Source: Dehalococcoidia bacterium (GTDB taxonomy: Bacteria; Chloroflexota; Dehalococcoidia; Dehalococcoidales; RBG-16-60-22). Taken from it: a stretch of DNA of 11,727 bases. Position numbers and translations under genes: made by a program. The notes beneath the pieces are model-generated. The model did no database searches. It was not told where the DNA came from and saw only the letters and a program-made list of their open reading frames with translations. The stretch spans positions 1 through 11,727 of the forward strand of contig SOKS01000159.1 of NCBI GenBank assembly GCA_004375725.1, written 5' to 3'. This document shows positions 1 to 6,198 of the stretch, piece by piece; within the stretch, counting starts at the first letter, position 1; each line of letters begins with the position of its first letter.

Positions 1-17
1 AATTCAATGAGTTTCTA

Positions 18-515
18 CTATTTTACCTTGGCAAAGTGGCCCTGCGGTATGCCCACGCCCATACCGATGTCCTCGTCCATCTGGCGGATGGTCTCCGCGC
101 CAACGTTCTCGACGATGTATGCGTCCAGCGTGGCCAGCACCGGATTCTCGCCGGCCACGATGTGCCCGCCAAAGACCGCGCCTTCTTTGTCGCAGAAGGT
201 GCCGTGCAGGTGCAGCAGCGTCTGGCCATCGTCCGACTGGAAGATGATGCCGTGCATGCTGATGACCTCAATCGGGCCGGGGAGGGTTGCGGGGTCCGTG
301 TAGCCGGCACCGAGCTTGGTCTCCGGCTTGGGCGCCAGTATCTGATAGGTCACCTTTCGTATGCTGCCGATGCCGAAGAGCACCGCACCGTACTTGATAC
401 CGTTTTCCTCGCAGACGGCCTTCAGGCCGTTGGTAATATCGGTGTTTGTCCTGAGTCGTGCCGGGATTAATTTACCGGCCTTGCCAATAGCGTAATGCGC
501 TCCAGGTTCTCCCAT
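18..515 (-). CDS. PPC/DUF296-domain protein
   Basis: This 165-residue protein is essentially one PPC (plant and prokaryote conserved, DUF296) domain. The family hallmark is visible as HLHGTF (102-107) followed by a GGH motif (116-118). The histidines H102, H104 and H118 match the conserved set thought to bind a metal in bacterial members. The N-terminal part (about 17-60: ARL, then GSIRKVTYQI) also fits the fold. No AT-hook is present, so it is not the plant DNA-binding form; prokaryotic stand-alone PPC proteins have no firmly established reaction. The ATG start is supported by a GGAGG at 526-530, 10 nt upstream. It is the last gene of a minus-strand operon, 42 bp after the PK-C-like gene. 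No signal peptide or membrane segment is seen. Family assignment is firm; function is unknown. Confidence 0.85.
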   Translation of the reverse strand: MGEPGAHYAIGKAGKLIPARLRTNTDITNGLKAVCEENGIKYGAVLFGIGSIRKVTYQILAPKPETKLGAGYTDPATLPGPIEVISMHGIIFQSDDGQTLLHLHGTFCDKEGAVFGGHIVAGENPVLATLDAYIVENVGAETIRQMDEDIGMGVGIPQGHFAKVK

Positions 516-525
516 ATGCTTTCAG

Positions 526-530
526 CCTCC
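526..530 (-). promoter_or_regulatory. Ribosome binding site of the PPC-domain gene
   Basis: A GGAGG on the minus strand lies 10 nt before the ATG at 515. It is the only clear Shine-Dalgarno sequence in the minus-strand operon and fixes the start of the PPC gene. The 42-bp spacer around it is very AT-rich. Confidence 0.7.
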
Positions 531-557
531 TTATTATTAATGATATTTAATGAAGCC

Positions 558-1121
558 CTATAAATGTGGTTTGCAGAGTATCTCGTGGACTTTAACGTCA
601 AAGAAATTCTGCGAGTTGGCCGGCGTGAGTACCACGGCAGTATCGGTGCCGCGGCCGGTGCCGCCAATGGCGATGACCTCCTCATCGGTGCGCACCAGGC
701 CGGCGTCCGCGGCCATAACCGATATCTCAACGACCACCTTCATGCCCTCGCCGAGGACTTTAAGCGTGCTGGCAAACAGGTCTCCGATGACGTAGGTATT
801 GAACTTGTTGCGGATGGCGCGGCTGACGCCGGCAAAAAGGTGGGTGCCGGTGAAGATGATACCACCCTTGCTCTCCACCATCTGGCGGTTTTCTTCGGTG
901 AACGACTGGGCGTTCTGTTCACGGAAGCCGTGGCTGTGAGTCACCACGATGACCCTGAGGCCCTGTAAAGCTTCCACGGCCTGCACGGCGGTATCACCCC
1001 CCGTCGACGCCACCACCACCGTTTTGATACCGAGTTCCCTGGCCCGTTGCCCGACAATGCGCAGCACTTCGTCGGTATTCTCTCTGCCGGGCCGCTCGAA
1101 GTAAACGGTCTTTGCTTCCAT
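558..1121 (-). CDS. Stand-alone pyruvate kinase C-terminal-domain-like protein
   Basis: This 187-residue protein resembles the alpha/beta C-terminal domain of pyruvate kinase, the part that carries the allosteric effector site, without the catalytic barrel. It belongs with the conserved hypothetical family often labelled 'pyruvate kinase C-terminal domain-like' (COG1751 type). Visible features are a glycine-rich ASTGGDTA loop (38-45) after a beta strand, as in the phosphate-binding part of that domain, and a second glycine-rich segment GGTGRGTDTAVVL (153-165) near the C-terminus. No catalytic pyruvate kinase motifs exist, so it should not be called pyruvate kinase. The ATG lies 9 nt after the TGA of the FAH-family gene and lacks a clear Shine-Dalgarno, suggesting translational coupling. 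It is cytosolic by appearance. The biochemical role is unknown; binding of a phosphorylated ligand is a guess from the fold. Confidence 0.8.
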   Translation of the reverse strand: MEAKTVYFERPGRENTDEVLRIVGQRARELGIKTVVVASTGGDTAVQAVEALQGLRVIVVTHSHGFREQNAQSFTEENRQMVESKGGIIFTGTHLFAGVSRAIRNKFNTYVIGDLFASTLKVLGEGMKVVVEISVMAADAGLVRTDEEVIAIGGTGRGTDTAVVLTPANSQNFFDVKVHEILCKPHL

Positions 1122-1130
1122 ATTTATTTA

Positions 1131-1880
1131 TCAGGCGACGGTGTTGCGCAGCGTGCCGACGCCTTCAATCTTTATCTCAAAGGTATCGCCCGACTTCATC
1201 GGGCCTATGCCGGCCGGTGTCCCGGTGGCGATAACGTCACCCGGGTAGAGGGTGATAAATTTCGTGATATAGCTCACCAGGGCCGGAACACCAAAGACGA
1301 GGTCGTTCGTGTTCACCTTCTGCTTGAGCTCGCCGTTGTGGTACCCTTCCATCAATGCATTGCCCGGGTCGATATCGGTCTCAATACAGGGGCCGATTGG
1401 CGAGAACGTGTCCGAGCCTTTGGCCCTTGACCACTGCGAGTCCTTGGCCTGCCAGTCGCGGGCGGTGACGTCGTTGAAGCAGGTGTAGCCCAGCACATAC
1501 TTCAGGGCGTCCTTTTCGCTCACCTTCTTTGCCTGGGCTTTTATGACCACGCCAAACTCTGACTCCCAGTCGAGTCGGTCGCATCCGGGATTCTGTATCT
1601 TTTCCTCAGGGCCGATGACCGAGCTTGAAGGTTTGTAGAACATCATTGGCTCCGTGGGGACGGGGTTGTTGGTCTCCTTGCAATGGCTGTAGTAGTTGAG
1701 GCCGATGGCCACGACCTTGCTCGGTTCGCATGGCGCCAGGAGCTTGACCTCACTGAGCTTGTGGAACTGATTGAGCTTTTTGATTTCGGGATAAGGTTTG
1801 CCGTCGATAACCTGTATCTGCTCACCATCCAGGATACCGTACTCAGTTTTGCTGCCGATACTGTATCTTACAATTTTCAT
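1131..1880 (-). CDS. Fumarylacetoacetate hydrolase (FAH) family protein
   Basis: This 249-residue enzyme has a short N-terminal domain (about 1-50, like the DUF2437 extension of bacterial members) followed by the FAH catalytic fold. Visible motifs are VAIGLNYYSH (57-66), the metal-binding DWESEFG with E106 and E108, NDVTARDW with D137 as third metal ligand, AKGSDTFSPIGP (153-164) with K154, and PGDVIATGTPAGIG (213-226). The H66/E69 pair and the E-E-D spacing resemble the arrangement known in FAHD1-type acylpyruvases and oxaloacetate decarboxylases. The reaction is therefore probably hydrolysis or decarboxylation of a 2-oxo acid with Mg2+, but the substrate cannot be read from sequence; HpaG-like and 2-hydroxyhepta-diene-dioate isomerase labels are alternatives. 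It is first in a three-gene operon and has a consensus-like promoter directly upstream. Confidence 0.88.
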   Translation of the reverse strand: MKIVRYSIGSKTEYGILDGEQIQVIDGKPYPEIKKLNQFHKLSEVKLLAPCEPSKVVAIGLNYYSHCKETNNPVPTEPMMFYKPSSSVIGPEEKIQNPGCDRLDWESEFGVVIKAQAKKVSEKDALKYVLGYTCFNDVTARDWQAKDSQWSRAKGSDTFSPIGPCIETDIDPGNALMEGYHNGELKQKVNTNDLVFGVPALVSYITKFITLYPGDVIATGTPAGIGPMKSGDTFEIKIEGVGTLRNTVA

Positions 1881-1889
1881 AGCGGCATA

Positions 1890-1918
1890 AGTCTATCATT
1901 ACCGCTTTTGGATGTCAA
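1890..1918 (-). promoter_or_regulatory. Promoter of the FAH-family operon (leaderless start predicted)
   Basis: On the minus strand a perfect -35 box TTGACA (1918-1913) is followed by a 17-bp spacer and a -10 box TAGACT (1895-1890, 4 of 6 consensus bases). Only 9 nt separate the -10 box from the ATG at 1880, so transcription should begin about 0-4 nt before the start codon. No Shine-Dalgarno is present, consistent with a leaderless message. It lies back to back with the argJ promoter. Confidence 0.7.
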
Positions 1919-1940
1919 ATAAAACCCCGGTAAGACTGCG

Positions 1941-1969
1941 TTGCTTTGGCAAATTCAGTGTGATATAGT
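1941..1969 (+). promoter_or_regulatory. argJ promoter with extended -10 (leaderless start predicted)
   Basis: A weak -35 (TTGCTT, 1941-1946) is followed by a 17-bp spacer and TATAGT (1964-1969). TG at 1961-1962 completes an extended -10 element (TGnTATAnT). The argJ ATG at 1979 begins 9 nt after the -10 box, so the transcript should start at or a few bases before it. There is no Shine-Dalgarno upstream of the ATG. The -35 boxes of the two divergent promoters are only 22 bp apart (1919-1940), so a regulator binding there could affect both operons; no clear operator palindrome was seen. Confidence 0.6.
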
Positions 1970-1978
1970 TTTTGTAAT

Positions 1979-3184
1979 ATGAACGCCGGATTTGAGTTCA
2001 TTCCATCAGGTACGGTTACTTCCCCGAATGGTTTCAGCGCCGGGGCAACGTCTGCTGGCATCAAGAAGGAGAAAAGTCTGGACCTGGCGATACTTGCCTC
2101 GGAAGTGCCCTGCGACGCTGCCGGTCTGTTTACCCGGAATCGGATTAAAGCGGCACCGGTGGTGCTGTGCCAGCAGCGGCTATCAGGCAGTAAGGCAACC
2201 GGGGTGGTGGTCAACAGCGGCTGTGCCAATGCCTGTACCGGAGAGCAGGGGCTGGCGGATGCGGAGGAAATGGCCGCGCTGGCCGCCGCGGTAGTCGGTA
2301 CTGCTGCCGGGCAGGTTCTGGTGGCGAGCACTGGAGTCATCGGGCAGATGCTGCCCATGGAGCGACTTCGCGCCGGCATGAAACAGATTGCGCTCTCTCG
2401 CGACGGTGGGCATGAGCTGGCCAGGGCCATTATGACCACGGACACGGTGCCTAAGGAGGTGGCAGTAAGGGTAAAGGAGAGTGGCTATATTATAAGTGGC
2501 GCGGCCAAGGGGGCCGGTATGATTCATCCTGACATGGCCACGTTTCTCTGCTTCCTCACCACCGATGCCAGGGTTGACCCCGGGTTTCTCCAGTCCGCCT
2601 TGCAAGAGGCGGCGGATGTTTCCTTCAACATGGTCTCCATTGACGGCGATACCAGCACCAACGATACATTGCTGCTGCTGGCGAACGGATTGGCCGGAAA
2701 CGAGGTTATTTCAGCAGATACCGGGCAGGCCCAGGCGTTTCAGCAGGCACTTGAGGGTCTCTGTATCCACCTGGCCAAGGCGATTGCCCGCGATGGCGAA
2801 GGGGCCACCAAGATGTTTGAGGTAACGGTTCAGGGTGCGCCGGACAGGGCGGCGGCGCGGCAGGTCGCCCGAACCGTGGTCAGCTCGCCACTGGTGAAGG
2901 CCGCCATCTACGGCAACGACCCGAACTGGGGCCGGCTTCTGGCGGCGGCGGGGAGGAGTGGCGTAGAGGTAGTGGAGTCCAAAATTGATCTACACCTGAA
3001 CAATACCTGTCTGTTGAAAGCGGGCAGGCCACAGCCGTTTGACCATGCCGAAGCGGTAAAGCACTTAAACAAGACTGAGGTAACCTTTATACTGGACCTC
3101 AACCTGGGAGACGGCAGCGCGGTTGCCTGGGGCTGCGACCTGACCGAGAACTACGCAGAAATCAATAGCCACTATACAACTTAG
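1979..3184 (+). CDS. argJ: Bifunctional glutamate N-acetyltransferase/ornithine acetyltransferase ArgJ
   Basis: ArgJ moves the acetyl group from N-acetylornithine to glutamate (EC 2.3.1.35), releasing ornithine; bifunctional forms also make acetylglutamate from acetyl-CoA (EC 2.3.1.1). The 401-residue length is typical. The autoproteolysis site is clear: KGAGMIHPDMATFL (177-190) with cleavage expected between A187 and T188, T188 becoming the catalytic N-terminal threonine of the beta chain. The oxyanion-hole pair T118-G119 sits in the ASTGVIG segment (116-122). Also present are MTTDT (162-166), DGDTSTND (222-229), GEGATK (273-278), NDPNWGR (313-319) and the C-terminal NYAEIN...T. VNSGCANACTG (78-88) has Cys where many homologues have Asn. 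Whether it is mono- or bifunctional cannot be decided from sequence. It heads the arginine cluster. The ATG is chosen because the N-terminus fits the family; no Shine-Dalgarno is seen. Confidence 0.97.
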   Translation: MNAGFEFIPSGTVTSPNGFSAGATSAGIKKEKSLDLAILASEVPCDAAGLFTRNRIKAAPVVLCQQRLSGSKATGVVVNSGCANACTGEQGLADAEEMAALAAAVVGTAAGQVLVASTGVIGQMLPMERLRAGMKQIALSRDGGHELARAIMTTDTVPKEVAVRVKESGYIISGAAKGAGMIHPDMATFLCFLTTDARVDPGFLQSALQEAADVSFNMVSIDGDTSTNDTLLLLANGLAGNEVISADTGQAQAFQQALEGLCIHLAKAIARDGEGATKMFEVTVQGAPDRAAARQVARTVVSSPLVKAAIYGNDPNWGRLLAAAGRSGVEVVESKIDLHLNNTCLLKAGRPQPFDHAEAVKHLNKTEVTFILDLNLGDGSAVAWGCDLTENYAEINSHYTT

Positions 3185-3203
3185 GATATCGGCGATATTG
3201 AAT

Positions 3204-3995
3204 ATGGAACGCGACCCGGTTATTGTAGTTAAGATTGGTGGGGTGGCGCTGGGAAGCAATGATACCACTGTTGAGGATATCGTCCACCTGCAGCAGCAGG
3301 GCAAACAACTGGTGGTGGTGCACGGTGGCGGCAAGCTTATTACCGAATGGCTGAAGATACACGGCATTGCCACCCGGTTTGTGGGTGGCCAGCGGGTAAC
3401 TGACCGGGATTCGCTGGCAGTGGCGACGGCGGTGCTGGCGGGCCTGGTGAGCAAGGAAATCGTGGCGGCGATAAATCAGCTTGGTGGTCGTGCCACTGGT
3501 ATCAGCGGTGCTGACGGTGCGCTGGCGCAGTGCCGGATAGAAGACGAAAAGCTCGGCTATGTTGGCAAAATTGTCAGGGTAAACACGGAACTGCTGGACA
3601 CCCTGCTGCGGGCAGGCCAGGTGCCGGTGATTTCTCCACTGGGCATTTATGCCTTTGACCGACCCGATGGTGCGCCGTCGCTGCTCAACATTAACGGCGA
3701 TATATTTGCCAGCGAAATAGCGGCCGCCATCGGCGCGGAAAAACTCATCTTCCTGACCGATGTGCCGGGCATCTGTGACCGGTCAGGCGAACTGCTGTCC
3801 AGATTGTCCGCCGGAGAAGCCGAAGAGCTGGTCGCGTCAGGCATTGCTTCGGGAGGAATGATTCCCAAAATACGAGGCTGTGTCAGGGTGGTGAAAATCG
3901 CTTCGGCAGCATGTATCATTGATGGCAGGCAGCCTCACGCTCTGCGACAGCAGATTGAAGGGCATGGTGGTGGCACCACGATTTATATGGATTAA
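3204..3995 (+). CDS. argB: Acetylglutamate kinase ArgB
   Basis: ArgB phosphorylates N-acetylglutamate with ATP (EC 2.7.2.8), the second step of arginine synthesis, in the cytosol. Counting from the ATG, the 263-residue protein shows the amino-acid-kinase signatures: VVKIGG with K10, HGGGK (40-44), RFVGGQRVTD (58-67), the NINGD segment ending in D166, LTDVPGI (194-200) and GGMIPKI with K222. Only about five residues precede the first strand, so the N-terminal helix that builds arginine-inhibited hexameric kinases is absent, suggesting an arginine-insensitive E. coli-like dimer. The gene begins 19 bp after argJ. An in-frame TTG at 3198 is an alternative start: it is better spaced from the weak AGGA at 3183-3186, but ATG at 3204 is preferred as the stronger codon and gives the usual N-terminus. 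Confidence 0.95.
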   Translation: MERDPVIVVKIGGVALGSNDTTVEDIVHLQQQGKQLVVVHGGGKLITEWLKIHGIATRFVGGQRVTDRDSLAVATAVLAGLVSKEIVAAINQLGGRATGISGADGALAQCRIEDEKLGYVGKIVRVNTELLDTLLRAGQVPVISPLGIYAFDRPDGAPSLLNINGDIFASEIAAAIGAEKLIFLTDVPGICDRSGELLSRLSAGEAEELVASGIASGGMIPKIRGCVRVVKIASAACIIDGRQPHALRQQIEGHGGGTTIYMD

Positions 3996-4021
3996 CACCG
4001 CGCAGAATTACGTAAGCAAAT

Positions 4022-4030
4022 GGGGGTGAT
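4022..4030 (+). promoter_or_regulatory. argD ribosome binding site
   Basis: GGGGGTGAT matches most of the extended anti-Shine-Dalgarno complement. Its GGGGG part ends 7 nt before the GTG at 4034. It supports the GTG start of argD. Confidence 0.7.
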
Positions 4031-4033
4031 ACC

Positions 4034-5215
4034 GTGAGCAAATGGCAGGAACTGGAAAGTAAATATTTTATGCATACCGTTAGCCGGGTGCCGGTGACGC
4101 TGGTAAAAGGTGAGGGGGCAAGGGTTTGGGATGATAACGGACGTGAGTATCTCGACTTTGTTGCTGGCTGGGCGGTTAATAGCCTGGGTCACTGTCATCC
4201 CGTGGTTGCCGAGGCACTGGCGGAGCAGGCGCACACCCTCATTCAGGTTTCAAATCAGTTCTATACTATCCCGCAGCTTCGGCTGGCCGAGATTCTGGTG
4301 CAGCACAGCTGCCTGGACAAGGTATTCATCAGCAACAGCGGTGCGGAGGCAAATGAAGGGGCGGTCAAGCTGGCACGGCGCTACGGCAAACACCATCGGC
4401 ACGGCGCCTATGAAGTCATCAGCGCCAATGGCTCCTTTCACGGTCGCACCCTGAGCATGGTGGCGGCTTCCGGGCAGGCAAAGCACCAGGAGGCCTATCT
4501 TCCCCTCCCCGCCGGTTTTATCAACGTGGAGTACAATAACATTGAAGCGATTAAGGCCGCCACTACCGATAAGACCTGCGCCGTCATTCTGGAGCCATTG
4601 CAGGGTGAAGGCGGGGTCAACATGCCCGACGATAATTACCTGAAAATGGTGAGGGAATGGTGCAGTCAGCAGGGAATTCTTCTTATCTTGGATGAAATTC
4701 AGACCGGCATTGGTCGGCTGGGAACTCTCTTTGGTTACGAGCTGTACGGAGTTGAGCCTGATGTTATGACTCTGGCCAAGGGATTGGGCAGCGGGGTGCC
4801 GATCGGGGCAATTATGGTCAAGGACAGTGCTAACGTGTTTGCTCCCGGTGAACATGGCTCGACCTTCGGGGGGAATCCCCTCGTCTGTGCCGCGGCCTAC
4901 GCCACGCTCAAATACATCATTGAAAACAAGGTTGCCGATAACGCCAGAAAAATTGGACAGTATTTCGCGGGCCGACTGGAAGAACTGAAAGATAAATACA
5001 CTTTTGTCACCGATGTAAGAGGATGCGGGTTGCTGCTGGCGATAGAGTTCGACCGTGAGATTGCCGCCGATGTATTGGGGGCCTGTCTGGAAAACGGTCT
5101 CCTGGTCAATCGATTGAAGCCCAGCGCCCTGCGTTTTATGCCGCCCCTCATTATTGGCCGTGATGAGGTGGATGAGGCGATAAATATCCTGGACAGGGTT
5201 CTGGCGGCGATATAA
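4034..5215 (+). CDS. argD: Acetylornithine aminotransferase ArgD
   Basis: This 393-residue class-III PLP aminotransferase converts N-acetylglutamate semialdehyde and glutamate to N-acetylornithine and 2-oxoglutarate (EC 2.6.1.11). Visible motifs are SGAEANE (102-108) for phosphate binding, the ANGSFHGRT segment (131-139), EPLQGEGGV (187-195), LILDEIQTGIGR (217-228) with D220 contacting the PLP ring nitrogen, TLAKGLG with K249 as the Schiff-base lysine, and GSTFGGNP (275-282). Length and the absence of extensions fit ArgD. Related ornithine or succinyldiaminopimelate aminotransferases cannot be fully excluded as an extra activity, but position between argB and argG makes ArgD the main role. 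The start is GTG at 4034, backed by the Shine-Dalgarno just upstream; the gene follows argB by 38 bp. Confidence 0.94.
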   Translation: MSKWQELESKYFMHTVSRVPVTLVKGEGARVWDDNGREYLDFVAGWAVNSLGHCHPVVAEALAEQAHTLIQVSNQFYTIPQLRLAEILVQHSCLDKVFISNSGAEANEGAVKLARRYGKHHRHGAYEVISANGSFHGRTLSMVAASGQAKHQEAYLPLPAGFINVEYNNIEAIKAATTDKTCAVILEPLQGEGGVNMPDDNYLKMVREWCSQQGILLILDEIQTGIGRLGTLFGYELYGVEPDVMTLAKGLGSGVPIGAIMVKDSANVFAPGEHGSTFGGNPLVCAAAYATLKYIIENKVADNARKIGQYFAGRLEELKDKYTFVTDVRGCGLLLAIEFDREIAADVLGACLENGLLVNRLKPSALRFMPPLIIGRDEVDEAINILDRVLAAI

Positions 5216-5222
5216 CGGGGTA

Positions 5223-5251
5223 TTCCCGAAAAAGAAAAATTATGCGATAAT
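5223..5251 (+). promoter_or_regulatory. Candidate internal promoter before the hydrolase-like gene
   Basis: An extended -10 element TGCGATAAT (5243-5251) ends 6 nt before the ATG at 5258. A poor -35 (TTCCCG, 5223-5228) sits 17 bp upstream, and the spacer is an A-rich tract. There is no Shine-Dalgarno before the ATG. Transcription from here would produce a leaderless message beginning at or near the start codon, so the hydrolase gene and the downstream argG-argH could be expressed separately from argJBD. Confidence 0.45.
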
Positions 5252-5257
5252 AGTTAA

Positions 5258-6175
5258 ATGAAATTAAACCTTCGTAAGCTCGGCATCTTTGTAGCCCTGA
5301 TGATGGTGCTGATGCTTGGTGTGCTCCTTCTCGCTTTTTCCTATATTGACATCGGCCTTACCGGTCTGGCTAATGGGGAAGCAAAGTCCGCCGTGATAAC
5401 TGACTTATCGGAGATACCGGAGTCAGTATCGGAAGATGCATCCGCCATGGCGATGGAGATGTACGGCGATTACCATGATAAGTATGATGAATTCGTCAAT
5501 CAGCTGCTGACTGTTTACGTCGAGGCTAAAGACAGCGATTGCGTCGTTATCTTCAATCCGGGGGGCTGGGGGAACAAAGTGCTGGAAAGTTCCCCGGCAT
5601 GGTATGAAATCTGCCAGGGCATTGAAGCGGAGCTGGACAGGTTGGGTTATTCCTCACTGGTGTTTGACTACCAGCGTACTGCCAAAAGTATACGCGGTAT
5701 AAATAAGGAGTTGGTAGAGTTATTTTCCGTGTACCCCTCCAAAGCGAAAAGCCTGGCCGGAAGGGTGGAATTCCTCACCAGAAATGTTCCCGACCTTAAG
5801 GTCATCGTTGTCGGGGAGAGCAACGGCTCCATCATTTCGGATACGGTGATGGCTATGTTGCAGGACAATCCCAGAGTCTACAGCATTCAGACCGGGCCTC
5901 CGTTCTGGCACAAGCAGGCGACCACGGAGCGGACACTGGTTCTGGAGAGCAATGGCAGGTTGCCTGACTCCTTTAGAAATGGTGATATATTCAAAATGGT
6001 TATTACCAGTCTGAAAGCGCTCGTCGGCATACCCTTGCCGGAGGATGAGGACCCCGGCCGCATTTTCTATTTTTTGCGGGCACCCGGGCACGACTATTAC
6101 TGGCAATACCCCGATGTTAATTTGAAAATCACTGATTTTTTGGAAAAGAACTTCAGCCTCGATAAGCGTATCTAA
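5258..6175 (+). CDS. Unrecognised membrane-anchored alpha/beta-hydrolase-like protein
   Basis: I do not recognise this 305-residue protein as a named family. Residues about 8-30 form one hydrophobic helix after a short basic N-terminus (KLNLRK), so it is probably an N-terminally anchored protein facing outside, or an uncleaved signal peptide. The rest looks like an alpha/beta hydrolase: a strand leading to FNPGGWGNK (99-107), which could supply an oxyanion loop, a strand VIVVGESNGS (182-191) that fits the G-x-S-x-G nucleophile elbow with S188, and APGHDYYWQYPDV (275-287) where H278 could be the catalytic histidine. The acid residue is uncertain (E230 or D237 are candidates). The substrate is unknown; esterase, thioesterase or amidase activity are all possible. 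It lies between argD and argG, 42 bp after argD, where many clusters carry argF, but it has no carbamoyltransferase motif. Confidence 0.75.
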   Translation: MKLNLRKLGIFVALMMVLMLGVLLLAFSYIDIGLTGLANGEAKSAVITDLSEIPESVSEDASAMAMEMYGDYHDKYDEFVNQLLTVYVEAKDSDCVVIFNPGGWGNKVLESSPAWYEICQGIEAELDRLGYSSLVFDYQRTAKSIRGINKELVELFSVYPSKAKSLAGRVEFLTRNVPDLKVIVVGESNGSIISDTVMAMLQDNPRVYSIQTGPPFWHKQATTERTLVLESNGRLPDSFRNGDIFKMVITSLKALVGIPLPEDEDPGRIFYFLRAPGHDYYWQYPDVNLKITDFLEKNFSLDKRI

Positions 6176-6185
6176 AGTAACTAAC

Positions 6186-6191
6186 GGGAGG
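6186..6191 (+). promoter_or_regulatory. argG ribosome binding site
   Basis: GGGAGG lies 4 nt before a GTG at 6196 and 7 nt before a second in-frame GTG at 6199. The spacing favours the second GTG as the argG start. Confidence 0.65.
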
Positions 6192-6198
6192 TTTCGTG

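Noticed and set aside
36..470. Long plus-strand open frames opposite the minus-strand operon (also 564-968, 1047-1430).
   Set aside because: They are antisense shadows of well-recognised genes in GC-rich DNA, with no family resemblance or convincing start signals.
4250..4855. 201-codon minus-strand open frame inside argD.
   Set aside because: It lies entirely opposite the conserved argD gene, lacks any recognisable domain, and is explained by the codon bias of argD.
5216..5240. CGGG/CCCG hairpin after argD as a terminator.
   Set aside because: The stem is only 4-5 bp and is followed by an A-rich, not T-rich, stretch on the plus strand, so it does not fit an intrinsic terminator.
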